From assembly GCF_029478665.1 (NCBI RefSeq), contig NZ_JARPQB010000029.1, forward strand, positions 1 through 59,648: 59,648 nucleotides of DNA. Reading direction: 5' to 3'. This DNA comes from Pseudomonas entomophila (lineage in GTDB: Bacteria > Pseudomonadota > Gammaproteobacteria > Pseudomonadales > Pseudomonadaceae). Shown here piece after piece: positions 17,610-26,464 of this stretch. Under the pieces are notes generated by a model, which was not told the origin of the DNA, ran no database searches, and saw only the letters and a program-made list of their open reading frames with translations. The position numbers were made by a program, and so were the translations under genes. Positions within the stretch are counted from its first letter, which is position 1. Each line of letters begins with the position of its first letter.

Positions 17610-18341
17610 ATGACCGAACCCCTTGACCTGTCGGTGCTGATACCGGCCAAGAACGAGGTCGACAACCTGCCCTCGCTGCTGGCGGAAATCCGCACTGCAC
17701 TGGCGAATGAGCGCTATGAAGTGCTGGTGGTCGACGACGGCAGCAGCGACCAGACCCTGGCCATGCTGCAGCAGTTGAAGAACCAGGGTTTCCAGCAGCT
17801 GCGCATCCTGCGCCATGAGCGCTCGCTGGGCCAGAGCACGTCGATCTGGCATGCCGCCCAGGCTGCCCGTGGGCGCTGGCTGGCGACTCTGGATGGCGAT
17901 GGCCAGAACGACCCGGCGGACATCCCCGGCATGCTTGCGCTGGTGCGCGGCAACGACGACGTCAAGCTGGTGGCCGGGCACCGGGTCAACCGCCGCGACA
18001 CGGCCAGCAAGCGCTGGGCCTCGCGCTTCGCCAACGGCCTGCGCAGCCGCCTGCTGAAAGACGCCACTCCCGACACCGGCTGCGGCCTCAAGCTGATCGA
18101 GCGCGCGGCCTTCGTCGGCCTGCCCTACTTCGACCACATGCACCGCTTCATCCCGGCGCTGATCCTGCGCCACAACGGCCGCATGCTGGTACACCCGGTC
18201 AACCACCGGCCACGCCACGCGGGGATCTCCAAGTACGGCAACCTCGACCGCGCGCTGGTCGGCATTCTCGACCTGTTCGGGGTCTGGTGGCTGATCCGCC
18301 GCACCCGCCTGGACGCCTGCCCACAGGAGCTCGAAGGATGA
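17610..18341 (+). CDS. Glycosyltransferase family 2, polyprenyl-phosphate sugar synthase-like
   Basis: The 243-residue protein has the GT-A fold signatures LSVLIPAKNEVDNLP and VLVVDDGSSDQT, with a DGDGQND metal/nucleotide site. It belongs with dolichyl-phosphate mannose synthase, ArnC and RgtE-like enzymes. It most likely loads the sugar from UDP-galacturonate onto undecaprenyl phosphate at the inner face of the membrane. Its short C-terminal hydrophobic stretch (ALVGILDLFGVWWLI) may associate with the membrane. It starts directly after the epimerase stop (TGAATG) and overlaps the next gene by ATGA. The sugar is inferred from neighbours. Confidence 0.85.
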   Translation: MTEPLDLSVLIPAKNEVDNLPSLLAEIRTALANERYEVLVVDDGSSDQTLAMLQQLKNQGFQQLRILRHERSLGQSTSIWHAAQAARGRWLATLDGDGQNDPADIPGMLALVRGNDDVKLVAGHRVNRRDTASKRWASRFANGLRSRLLKDATPDTGCGLKLIERAAFVGLPYFDHMHRFIPALILRHNGRMLVHPVNHRPRHAGISKYGNLDRALVGILDLFGVWWLIRRTRLDACPQELEG

Positions 18342-18610
18342 CCCGGGAAACCCTCTGGCTGATCATCGGCTTCGCCGGCCAGGCCGTGTTCACCGGCCGC
18401 TTCGTGCTGCAGTGGCTGTACAGCGAGTTCAAGCGCCGCAGCGTGATCCCGGTGGGCTTCTGGTACCTGAGCATGCTCGGTAGCGCGCTGCTGCTGGTCT
18501 ACGCCATCTACCGCCAGGACCCGGTGTTCATCCTCGGCCAGGCCTTCGGCATCCTGGTCTACCTGCGCAACCTGCAGCTGATCTCCCGTTACAAAGAGCA
18601 GAAGGAATAG
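18338..18610 (+). CDS. LAB_N domain membrane protein
   Basis: The 90-residue protein has three hydrophobic segments and matches the lipid A biosynthesis N-terminal (LAB_N) domain: GFAGQAVFTGRFVLQWLYSE, then PVGFWYLSMLGSALLLVYA, and DPVFILGQAFGILVYLRNL. LAB_N proteins occur beside polyprenyl-phosphate sugar synthases and lipid A glycosyltransferases, where they may help the carrier-linked sugar reach the transferase; no biochemical role is firmly known. It overlaps the GT2 gene by four bases, which points to coupled translation. Confidence 0.88.
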   Translation: MTRETLWLIIGFAGQAVFTGRFVLQWLYSEFKRRSVIPVGFWYLSMLGSALLLVYAIYRQDPVFILGQAFGILVYLRNLQLISRYKEQKE

Positions 18611-18613
18611 CCC

Positions 18614-20170
18614 TTGCCACGTCTCAAGACTCTCGGCGCCGAGCGGCTGGCGCTGGTCGCCCTCGCGTTGTTGCTGATCGGCGCCGGTATCGGCTGGCGC
18701 CAGCCGATGAACGTCGATGAAGAACGCTTTCTCGGCGTCGCCCTGGAAATGCTGCAGAACGGCAACTGGTTCATCCCGCACCGGGCCGCTGAAATCTATG
18801 GCGACAAGCCGCCGCTGTTCATGTGGACCGTGGCTCTGTTCACAGCCCTGACCGGGTTGCCCAAGGTCGCCCTGTACCTGCCCGGGCTGTTGTCGGCGGC
18901 AACCATCACCCTGGTCCTGCACGACCTTGGCCGGCGCCTGTGGAACCGGCGGGTCGGGCGCATTGCCGCGCTGCTGTTCCTGGCCACCTACCAGACCTAC
19001 AGCATCCTGCGCACCGGGCAGATCGACAGCCTCCTCTGCCTGTGGGTGGCGCTGGGCTTCTACGGCATGGTCCGCCACTTGCTGCTGGGGCCGGCCTGGG
19101 GCTGGTTCTACCTGGCCTGCGCGGCCATGGGGCTGGGCATCATCAGCAAAGGCGTGGGCTTTGTCCCGGCGCTGATGCTGCTGCCCTATGCCTGGGCGGT
19201 GCGCCGGGGCTGGCGCGGGGTGGTGGCGATGCCCGGCCAGGGCTGGCGCTGGAGCCTGGGGTTCATCTGGCTGCTGGTCGGCTGCGCGGTATGGCTGCTG
19301 CCATTGCTGGTGTCGATCGCCCAGGGCGGTGGCGCGGCGGAGCTGGCCTACCTGAAGGAGATCCTCCTGCGCCAGACGGCCAATCGCTATGCCAATGCCT
19401 GGGACCACCGCGAGCCCTTCTGGTACTTCTTCGTCAAGGTCATCCCCAAGTACTGGCTGCCCCTGATACTGGGCCTGCCCTGGCTGGTGCCGGCCTGGCG
19501 CAAGCAGCTGCAAAAGCGCGACGGGCGTATTCTTCTGCTGCTTGGTTGGGTGGCGCTGGTACTGCTGTTCTTCAGCCTGAGCAGCGGCAAGCGCAAACTC
19601 TACATATTCCCGGCGCTGCCGGGCCTGGTGCTGGCCATCGCGCCGCTGGTGCCCTGGCTGTTCCAGCGCTGGTTCCAGCAGCGACCGGGCTGGCGCAAGG
19701 TGTTCGTCACGGTCGCGGTGGTGTGGTTCTGCCTGTGGTTCGCCCGAGGTTTCATGGAACCCGTCAAGGAAGGCCGCAACCCCCATGAAACCCTGATGGC
19801 CGATGCCGCGCGGGCCACCGGTGGCGCCGAACTGGTGCTGGTCAACTGGCGCGAGGGGCATTGGTTGTTCGCGCGTCAGCCGATCGTCCACTTCGGTTTC
19901 AGCGGCAAGGCCGTGGCGGACTCGGCGGTCTACTGGCTGCGCCAGCACCCCAAGGCCTTCGCCCTGGTCCCGGCGGCCGAACTGGGTCGCTGCTTCAGCG
20001 CCGACAAGGCGCGCAAGCTTGGCGACACCTCGCGGCATGAATGGTATGTGGTCGGTGCCGACGCCGACAACGGCCAATGCCAGGCCGCGCCACCCGCCCA
20101 GGTCTACCACTTCACCTGGGCCGACACGCCCGGGAACCTGCAAGCCGCCAAGGAGGGCGCCAGGCAATGA
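18614..20170 (+). CDS. ArnT/PMT-like membrane glycosyltransferase
   Basis: The 518-residue integral membrane protein has a first periplasmic loop with the acidic pair MNVDEERFLGVALEM and the motif GDKPPLFMW, both typical of ArnT/GT39-type (GT-C) transferases. About ten to twelve hydrophobic segments follow, and the C-terminal part is a soluble periplasmic domain. Such enzymes move a sugar from undecaprenyl phosphate onto lipid A or LPS on the periplasmic side. It starts with TTG at 18614 after GAAGGAATAGCCC, three bases after the LAB_N stop. The acceptor is inferred to be lipid A or core. Confidence 0.85.
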   Translation: MPRLKTLGAERLALVALALLLIGAGIGWRQPMNVDEERFLGVALEMLQNGNWFIPHRAAEIYGDKPPLFMWTVALFTALTGLPKVALYLPGLLSAATITLVLHDLGRRLWNRRVGRIAALLFLATYQTYSILRTGQIDSLLCLWVALGFYGMVRHLLLGPAWGWFYLACAAMGLGIISKGVGFVPALMLLPYAWAVRRGWRGVVAMPGQGWRWSLGFIWLLVGCAVWLLPLLVSIAQGGGAAELAYLKEILLRQTANRYANAWDHREPFWYFFVKVIPKYWLPLILGLPWLVPAWRKQLQKRDGRILLLLGWVALVLLFFSLSSGKRKLYIFPALPGLVLAIAPLVPWLFQRWFQQRPGWRKVFVTVAVVWFCLWFARGFMEPVKEGRNPHETLMADAARATGGAELVLVNWREGHWLFARQPIVHFGFSGKAVADSAVYWLRQHPKAFALVPAAELGRCFSADKARKLGDTSRHEWYVVGADADNGQCQAAPPAQVYHFTWADTPGNLQAAKEGARQ

Positions 20171-21129
20171 CCACCCAGACTCTATCGACCCAGCGTTGGC
20201 GCTGGTGGCAACGTCTCAACCGCTGGTTGCTGATCGGCGGCGTGATCGTCCTGGTCGCCCTGAGCCTGATCGGCATCGAAGCCGCACGCTCGTTCTGGCC
20301 GCAACAACTCTACGCCCACCTGAGCAACCGTTGGACCGGCGACACGGCACCCGGGCAGAACATCTGGCTGCCGGCCTACCAGGTGGTGATCGACGCCAAG
20401 GTGGTCGAGCAAGGCCTGGACAATCTCTCCGGCATCACCTACGACTACGACCGCGACCGGCTGCTGGCGATCACCAATGGCACGCCCATGGAGATCCTCG
20501 AGCTGAGCAAGCAAGGTGACATCCAGGCCCGCTACCCGCTGGTGGGTTTCCAGGACACCGAGGGGCTGGCATATCTAGGCAACGGTCGCCTGGCCATCAG
20601 CGACGAATCGTTGCAACGGCTGGATGTGGTTACCCTCCCCGCAACGCCACAACCGATCCAGGCCAGCCAAGCCCAGTGGATCACCCTGGAGATCAACCCG
20701 ACCCTTCACAACAAGGGCTTCGAAGGCGTGACCTACGACGCCCGCCACGACCGCCTCTACGCCATCAAGGAACGTGGCCCGCGGCAACTGTTCGAAGTCA
20801 CCGGCATGCTCTCGGCGTTGAACGGCGGGCCCCTGCACCTCACGGTCAGTGACCGGCGCGACTGGGTCAAGCGCAGCATTTTCGCCACCGACCTGTCCGA
20901 CGGCTATTACGACCCGCGCACCGGCCACCTGCTGGTGCTCAGCGACCAGTCGAAGAACATCACCGAACTGGATGGCGAAGGCCGCTTCGTCAGTATTCGT
21001 TCGTTACGTGCCGGCATTGGCGGGCTGCGCAACAACGCGCCACAACCTGAGGGCATGACCATGGACAGCGACGGCAACCTCTACGTGGTCAGCGAGCCGA
21101 ACCTGTTCTACCTGCTCAAGAAACCTTGA
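20167..21129 (+). CDS. SdiA-regulated (YjiK-type) beta-propeller protein
   Basis: The 320-residue protein has one N-terminal membrane anchor (WLLIGGVIVLVALSLIGIEA) and a periplasmic SdiA-regulated domain with repeated propeller-like strands: GLDNLSGITYDYDRDRLLAI, GFEGVTYDARHDRLYAIKE and the ending PQPEGMTMDSDGNLYVVSEP. The family has no settled function, although the fold resembles esterase-like and calcium-binding propellers. It overlaps the upstream transferase by ATGA and is followed after 9 bases by a second ArnT-like gene, so it is a full member of the glycan operon. The in-frame extension upstream lies inside the transferase gene and is rejected. Confidence 0.85.
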   Translation: MTTQTLSTQRWRWWQRLNRWLLIGGVIVLVALSLIGIEAARSFWPQQLYAHLSNRWTGDTAPGQNIWLPAYQVVIDAKVVEQGLDNLSGITYDYDRDRLLAITNGTPMEILELSKQGDIQARYPLVGFQDTEGLAYLGNGRLAISDESLQRLDVVTLPATPQPIQASQAQWITLEINPTLHNKGFEGVTYDARHDRLYAIKERGPRQLFEVTGMLSALNGGPLHLTVSDRRDWVKRSIFATDLSDGYYDPRTGHLLVLSDQSKNITELDGEGRFVSIRSLRAGIGGLRNNAPQPEGMTMDSDGNLYVVSEPNLFYLLKKP

Positions 21130-21138
21130 GGGCCACGC

Positions 21139-22572
21139 ATGGTGCCGCTCGTTGTCGAACCTCCGCGCAGGCTGTTCTGGATACTGGTGCTGGCACTGAT
21201 CGCCCTGCTGCTGTTCTGGGGGCTGGGCGACCTGCCGTTCCTGAGTGTCAATGAAGCCCGTCGGGCGGTCACCACGCGGGAAATGCAAGCCAGCGGGCAG
21301 TGGTTGCTGCCCTCCATGAATGGCGAGCTGTACCTGTCCAAGCCGCCGCTGTTCTACTGGCTGGCGTTGCTCAGTGCGCAATTGCCGGGGGGGCTTGGCG
21401 AGTGGAGCATGCGCCTGCCCTCTGCCTTGTTCGCAGCGGCCTGCTGCCTGGCGCTGTATGACCTGGCCCGGCACTTGGGCGGCCCACGTCTGGGGCTGCT
21501 GGCAGTGATGATGCTGGTCGCCAACGCCGGCTTCAGCCTGTTCGCCCGCCGCGCGGAAATCGAGATGACCCTGACCGGGTTGTGCTTCCTGGCTGGGTAT
21601 TGTGCCTGGCGGTATCTGTTCGCGCAGGGCCGACGCGGTTGGGTCTGGCTCAGCCATGGGCTGCTCGGAGCGGCGCTTTTGGCCAAGGGCCCGGTGTGCC
21701 TGTTGTGGGTGATCGCCCCCGTGCTGGCGTATGCGCTGCTCAGCCGCGACCCACGCGCCCGGGCCTACCTCTGCGACCTGCCGGGCTGGCTGCTGATGCT
21801 GGCGGTCGGCGGCTCCTGGTACCTGCTGGTGACGCTTCAGGAGGGTTGGGGCATCTGGGGGGCGATTCTGCAGGAGGACATCCTCAGGAAGATCAATGGC
21901 CGGGGCGCCGAAGCCTGGTACGCCTACCTGCTGTACCTGGGGGGCGATTTCTTTCCGTTCTGGCTGGCGTTGCTGATCAGGCCTCGCCAGCTATGGCGGC
22001 AGATCCGCGAGCAACGGCCGTTGATGTTGCTGGCGTGCTTCGCGCTGGTGCCGTTGCTGGTGTTCTCGCTGTTCACCGAAAAGCATGCGAAGTACCTGTT
22101 GCCCACCTACCCGGCGCTTGCCCTGCTGCTGGCGTGGCATTGGCAGGCGCTGCTTGAACAGGCCCACAAGCGCTGGCAGCGAGGGTTACTGCAGGGTGTC
22201 CCCTTGCTGGCACTGGTCGGTTTCAGCCTGTTCTACCTGCTGTTCGAAGGGAAAGTGTTCGCCCATCGAGTCACGGCGCTGCCGCAACTGCAGGCGGTCG
22301 CCCAGGCTTACCCAGGCGTGCCGGCCTATACATTAGAGTCGCCGGACATGCGCCTGGTCTATTATCTGGATCGGCCGGTCAGCACGCTGCCCACACCAAC
22401 GGAGCAGGCTGCGCCTGCCCTGCTGTTCGTGCAGGGCACGCTGCCACCCGCTCTGCAAGCATTGGCACCGTGCACGCTGGTCCGCGTCGAGCCCTACCTC
22501 AAGCGCAAGCGCAGCGCCACGTTGCTGGGCCTGGGGCCGGTGTGCGCCAGTGCGCTTCAGGCCAGGCACTGA
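21139..22572 (+). CDS. Second ArnT/PMT-like membrane glycosyltransferase
   Basis: The 477-residue GT-C protein resembles the first transferase of the operon, with LSVNEARRAVTTREM in place of the DE pair and YLSKPPLFYW after it. About ten membrane helices and a short C-terminal domain follow. Having two such transferases suggests two acceptor sites or two donor sugars. The loss of the first acidic residue (NE instead of DE) may alter donor choice or activity. It is the last gene of the operon and is followed by a REP pair. Confidence 0.83.
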   Translation: MVPLVVEPPRRLFWILVLALIALLLFWGLGDLPFLSVNEARRAVTTREMQASGQWLLPSMNGELYLSKPPLFYWLALLSAQLPGGLGEWSMRLPSALFAAACCLALYDLARHLGGPRLGLLAVMMLVANAGFSLFARRAEIEMTLTGLCFLAGYCAWRYLFAQGRRGWVWLSHGLLGAALLAKGPVCLLWVIAPVLAYALLSRDPRARAYLCDLPGWLLMLAVGGSWYLLVTLQEGWGIWGAILQEDILRKINGRGAEAWYAYLLYLGGDFFPFWLALLIRPRQLWRQIREQRPLMLLACFALVPLLVFSLFTEKHAKYLLPTYPALALLLAWHWQALLEQAHKRWQRGLLQGVPLLALVGFSLFYLLFEGKVFAHRVTALPQLQAVAQAYPGVPAYTLESPDMRLVYYLDRPVSTLPTPTEQAAPALLFVQGTLPPALQALAPCTLVRVEPYLKRKRSATLLGLGPVCASALQARH

Positions 22573-22609
22573 GGTAGTAGCAGGTAGACAATGTAGGCGA
22601 ACCCATACA

Positions 22610-22691
22610 TAGGAGCGGCTTTAGCCGCGATGCAGGCAACGCGGTGCCTGGCACCCGCTTCGCGGGTGATCGCGGCTGAAGCCGCTCCTAC
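22610..22691. repeat. REP pair (BIME)
   Basis: Two GCGGC...GCCGC-class REP units in inverted arrangement occupy the gap between the convergent glycan operon and the phosphoethanolamine transferase gene. Confidence 0.85.
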
Positions 22692-22750
22692 AGAGGTGAT
22701 GCCAAGGCAATGGGCAAGGCCGGATCCAAGCCGTTGCCCCCCCCAGGATT

Positions 22751-24448
22751 TCACTGCTCGGCGACCTGCCCCACGGCCGGCATCTCCCCCGCCAGATGCC
22801 CGGCCTGGCAAGGCTGGAACATGTCCAGCTGCGCACGGTAGACCGAGGTCTGCACATCCATCAGGCCCAGCACCGAGTGGAACAGGTTGTCATGGGACAA
22901 CTCCGCCCCCGTGCGCTGTTCCATGCAGGTCAACGACAGCCCACGGCGCGCCGCCAGTTGCGGGGACATCCACAACACCATGGGCACGTGGGTCTGCTCC
23001 TTGGGCGCCATGGCGTAGGGCAGGCCATGCAGGAACACGCCCTTCTCCCCCAGCGACTCGCCGTGGTCCGATACGTACAGCATCGCGCTGTCAAAGCGTG
23101 CGGCGTTGCCTTTGAGCAGGTCGATCACCTGCCCCAGCACATGGTCCGAATACAGCACCGAGTTGTCATAGGCGTTGCGGATGGTCTGCTCTTCGCACTG
23201 GTCGAGCTGGTTGTCCTTGCACACCGGCGTGAAGCGCTCGAAGGCCGCCGGGTAGCGCTTGTAGTAGGCCGGGCCGTGGCTGCCCTTCATGTGCAGCACC
23301 ACGACCGTGGTATCGCTGCGCTGGTCGAGGTAACCCTGCAGGCCGGACAGCAGCACTTCGTCGAAGCACTCGCCCTTGTTGCACACCTGGGCGACATCGG
23401 CATGGGACAGGTCTTCGCTCGGCACCCGGTCACAAGCCCCCTTGCACCCCGAGTTGTTGTCCCGCCACAACACCGAAACGCCGGCACGCTGCAGCACGTC
23501 GAGCAGCCCTTCACGATGATCGGCGTACTGGCTCTTCCATTGCTGGCGCCCCAGGTCCTGGAACATGCAGGGCACCGAGATCGCCGTGGCGGTACCGCAG
23601 GAGCTGACGTCACGGAAGCTGAGCACTTGCCGCCGCGCCAGCTCCGGGTTGGTGGCCCGCTCGTAGCCGTTGAGGGAGAAGTTCATGGCCCTGGCGGTCT
23701 CGCCGACCACCAGCACCAGCAGCTTGGGCCGGCCACCCGTGCCGGCCTCGACCCGTTGCTGCGCATCGAGGCCGACCTGCACGAAGGCCTCGGGCTTGTC
23801 GAAGGTGCGCTTGGCATAGCTGTGCACCGCACCCAGCACGTTCGAGGGCACCAGGATCAGGCGCACTTCGCGGTTGTTGCGCAGCAGCGATGCGTACGAC
23901 TGATACTGCGTGGCCACGATCACCCCGACCATGGCCAGCACCAGCGCCAGGCTGCCCAGGCGCCAGGCCGCCTGGCGCCGCCAGCGCGGCCGGGCCAGCG
24001 GCAGGCGACAGACCACCAACGCTGGCAGCACGCCGGTCAGCAGCAGCCAGAACAGCAGGCCGGGGCTCAGCAGGTCGCGCGCCTCGGCGGGGTCGGTCTG
24101 GATGACGTTGGTCAGCATCGAGGCGTCGATGACGATGCCGTAGCGGGAAATGAAGTAGCTCGCGGCAGAGGCTACCAGGATCAGGGTGACCAGCATGGGG
24201 CGCAGCAGCCGCCCCCAGCACAACGCCCAGAGAATGATGAAATGCCAGGCCAGCACGAACAGTGGCAGGCTGATCAGGAACAGCGGATTACCATTGTCGA
24301 AACCATCGATCGCCCGCCAGACGGTCGACCAGAACACCGAATTGACGGCAACGGTCATCCACAAGGCGACCAATAAGATAACACCCAGTGGGTTGATGCC
24401 CTTTTTCAAGCCCACTTCGGCGCGTGCAGCTACAGCGTCCTTGTTCAT
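22751..24448 (-). CDS. eptA: Lipid A phosphoethanolamine transferase, EptA/CptA family
   Basis: The 565-residue protein has five N-terminal membrane helices (about residues 20-180) and a periplasmic sulfatase-fold domain. The nucleophile is Thr251 in VVGETARAMNFSLNGY; further active-site motifs include the SDHGESLGEKGVFLHG segment. Cysteine pairs typical of disulfide-stabilised EptA proteins are present (SSCGTATAISVPCMF, NSGCKGACD). It transfers phosphoethanolamine from phosphatidylethanolamine to lipid A or core phosphate, lowering the negative charge. The ATG at 24448 is preceded by GGGGAG. It is 36 bases downstream of a small membrane protein gene and near a PmrAB-like system. Assignment to lipid A (EptA) or core (CptA) is not certain. 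Confidence 0.85.
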   Translation of the reverse strand: MNKDAVAARAEVGLKKGINPLGVILLVALWMTVAVNSVFWSTVWRAIDGFDNGNPLFLISLPLFVLAWHFIILWALCWGRLLRPMLVTLILVASAASYFISRYGIVIDASMLTNVIQTDPAEARDLLSPGLLFWLLLTGVLPALVVCRLPLARPRWRRQAAWRLGSLALVLAMVGVIVATQYQSYASLLRNNREVRLILVPSNVLGAVHSYAKRTFDKPEAFVQVGLDAQQRVEAGTGGRPKLLVLVVGETARAMNFSLNGYERATNPELARRQVLSFRDVSSCGTATAISVPCMFQDLGRQQWKSQYADHREGLLDVLQRAGVSVLWRDNNSGCKGACDRVPSEDLSHADVAQVCNKGECFDEVLLSGLQGYLDQRSDTTVVVLHMKGSHGPAYYKRYPAAFERFTPVCKDNQLDQCEEQTIRNAYDNSVLYSDHVLGQVIDLLKGNAARFDSAMLYVSDHGESLGEKGVFLHGLPYAMAPKEQTHVPMVLWMSPQLAARRGLSLTCMEQRTGAELSHDNLFHSVLGLMDVQTSVYRAQLDMFQPCQAGHLAGEMPAVGQVAEQ

Positions 24449-24484
24449 GAACCTACTACTCCCCAACCTATTAATGCTTTGGAT

Positions 24485-24808
24485 CTAGTTATGTGATGAA
24501 AACTTGCGACTGCGAATCAGTGCATGGCACTTGATGATCAACACCATTCCCCAAGGAATGACCAGGCCCACGCTCATCAGCACAATCAACAAGCTGTTGC
24601 GTTCGGCCACCCGGAAAAAGTCCAGCACCGCGCACGCCAGCACCAGCAAAAGCCCCATGGCCGAAACAGCGCCTGGCTTTCCCGGGTGGGCATGAAACAG
24701 CGGATGATGCTGGATGTAGCCGACCAGCCAGAGAAAAACCCAGCTCATGATCGAAGTCATGAACACCATGAGAAACAGCAATCGATAAGCAAACATGGTG
24801 TCAGGCAT
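24485..24808 (-). CDS. Small membrane protein upstream of eptA
   Basis: The 107-residue protein has three hydrophobic helices (about 5-30, 47-65 and 73-93) and a basic C-terminus, HALIRSRKFSSHN. The ATG has CGGAGG eight bases before it. It precedes the phosphoethanolamine transferase by 36 bases and almost certainly shares its mRNA. I do not recognise a family. A helper role in lipid A modification is inferred from position only. Confidence 0.6.
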   Translation of the reverse strand: MPDTMFAYRLLFLMVFMTSIMSWVFLWLVGYIQHHPLFHAHPGKPGAVSAMGLLLVLACAVLDFFRVAERNSLLIVLMSVGLVIPWGMVLIIKCHALIRSRKFSSHN

Positions 24809-25120
24809 GACCCGCGCCTCCGTTCTTTTGAACGCGCATGGCCATTCTTTTAAGGTGTGTCGAATGAAAAACTCGTTAAAAAAACATGCGAAATAAATCC
24901 CGGCGCCCCACAGTGGCTGCCTTTATGCATGTAGAAGGCCGAGTCTTTGCCCGAATCGATCGGCTCGGGCAGGGTGGAATCGCGCCTGGCATCATCATGA
25001 GCAGGTCGCGTAAAACTGAAAACGGGGTGCATGAGCAGGCAATCCTTGTCCACTCCCACAATTGGGAACGCCTTGACTCTAGCAGCCCCTGCGCCGTCCG
25101 CTAGCCTGCCATCGCATCTT
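24809..25120. promoter_or_regulatory. Promoter region of the small-protein/eptA unit
   Basis: No credible gene is seen in this 312-base gap: a minus-strand frame running from 25185 to 24850 overlaps the kinase gene and shows no motif. It holds an AT-rich tract with a ColR-box-like sequence (24864-24879) and a hairpin, GCCCGA (24949-24954) with TCGGGC (24965-24970). Confidence 0.45.
24864..24879 (-). promoter_or_regulatory. Possible ColR-type binding site upstream of the eptA unit
   Basis: On the minus strand TTAACGAGTTTTTCAT matches, at 14 of 16 positions, the ColR consensus YYNASNNYTTTTTCAC as I recall it from P. putida. ColRS controls lipid A/LPS and metal-tolerance genes in that species. 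The site is 56-71 bases upstream of the small membrane protein start. Confidence 0.35.
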
Positions 25121-26464
25121 TCACTTGGGCCAACGCAGGCAAACCCGCCAACCCAGGTGCCTGGCTGCGTCAGCGTAGCCGACATCGATTAACCCACCCG
25201 TGCGCTGAGCAATGCCCTGCACGATGGAAAGCCCCAGCCCGGAGCCTTCTTCCCGGCACCCCTGGCCGCGATAGAACGGGTCGAACACCCGCTCCCATTC
25301 CGTCGGGTCGATGCCCGGGCCATTGTCGCGCACGCACAGTTGCACCACGGCCGGGGTCTGTTCCATCTGCACATCGACCTGCCCACCAACCGGCGCATGG
25401 CGAATGGCATTTTCGACCAGGTTCTTGATGACCGCGCGCAATTCGACATCGCGGATCGCCACGCGCACATCATCCCCTTCGACACCGATGTCCAATTGCT
25501 TGCGCTGGGCCAGCGGCATTAGGTCCTCCAGCACGGCGCGGCAAGCCTGGTGCAGTGACACCGCCTCTGCCGGTTGCGCCGCAAGCTGCGCGCCGGCCAG
25601 CGCCAACAGCTGCTCGACGAGTTTGCGGCTCCTGCCTATCCCACGGCGCAACTGCGCCACTTGTGCCTGGGCACCTGCAGACGTCACAGCAGCCTCGAGA
25701 CCCTCCGCCTGCAGCGACAAGGCCGTCAACGGGGTGCGCAACTCATGGGCGGCATCGGCGACAAAGCGCTTCTGGCCCTCCAGCGTGCGCGCGACGCGCG
25801 CCAGCAGCCGATTGATGGCATGCACGAAGGGGCGTATCTCACTGGCCAACGCCTGGTCGTCGATCGGCCGCAGGTCCTGGTCCTCACGGCGGTCGAGCAT
25901 CGCCGCCAACGCCGCGACAGGCCTGAACAATTTACGGATCAGGTCGGCGACCACCAGCAACAGGATCGGGAACAGAATGGCGAACGGCAGCAACGCCCGC
26001 CAGGCACTCTCACGGGCGTCACGGTTGCGGCTATCGATTTCCTGGGCCACTACAAGACGCTCGCCGGCCGCATTCCTGACCACCAGGACCCGGAAAGGCT
26101 CGTCACCGACCACCACGGTCGACAGGCCATCGGCGACCGTGACGGGAATGGGTAGCGGCAGTCGGCTGTCATCGCCATGCGCCACCTGGGCGCCATCGGC
26201 CAGGAACTGGATGACGATGCGCGTTTCCTCGTCATCCTCCATCGCGGTCGCCGGGTTGCCGGCATAGCGGAAGGTGACACCTTGCCGTGCGTACAATGCC
26301 GCGACCTGGCGCAGGCTGTTGTCCTGGAACTCCAGCGCCTCATCGTAGGCGGAGACATAGCTGAAGATCCCGGTCAAGGTGGCCACCAGCAGGATCGCCA
26401 ACGACAGCGCCAGCGACAGGCGTACTTGCAGCGAGTACCTCACGCGCCCTTCGAGACCATCCAT
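25121..26464 (-). CDS. Sensor histidine kinase (PmrB/QseC-like)
   Basis: The 447-residue kinase has two membrane helices (about 16-38 and 159-180) bracketing a periplasmic 2CSK-N-like sensor domain. A HAMP-like linker and a DHp domain follow with phosphoacceptor His240 in FVADAAHELRTPLTAL. The ATPase domain has NLVENAIRHAP, DNGPGIDP and GSGLGLSIV. It pairs with the response regulator upstream, which overlaps its start by 25 bases. The organisation resembles QseBC, PmrAB and TctDE systems; the signal is unknown. Being next to the eptA unit, it may respond to cationic stress or metals, but this is inference. Confidence 0.9.
   Translation of the reverse strand: MDGLEGRVRYSLQVRLSLALSLAILLVATLTGIFSYVSAYDEALEFQDNSLRQVAALYARQGVTFRYAGNPATAMEDDEETRIVIQFLADGAQVAHGDDSRLPLPIPVTVADGLSTVVVGDEPFRVLVVRNAAGERLVVAQEIDSRNRDARESAWRALLPFAILFPILLLVVADLIRKLFRPVAALAAMLDRREDQDLRPIDDQALASEIRPFVHAINRLLARVARTLEGQKRFVADAAHELRTPLTALSLQAEGLEAAVTSAGAQAQVAQLRRGIGRSRKLVEQLLALAGAQLAAQPAEAVSLHQACRAVLEDLMPLAQRKQLDIGVEGDDVRVAIRDVELRAVIKNLVENAIRHAPVGGQVDVQMEQTPAVVQLCVRDNGPGIDPTEWERVFDPFYRGQGCREEGSGLGLSIVQGIAQRTGGLIDVGYADAARHLGWRVCLRWPK

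Noticed and set aside
18125..20167. 680-codon minus-strand frame over the glycan operon
   Set aside because: It is antisense to four tightly overlapping glycan genes. Gln/His/Pro-rich composition and no motif mark it as a shadow.
24850..25185. 111-codon minus-strand frame upstream of the eptA unit
   Set aside because: It overlaps the end of the histidine kinase gene and contains no signal peptide, domain or good ribosome site. The gap reads better as promoter DNA.
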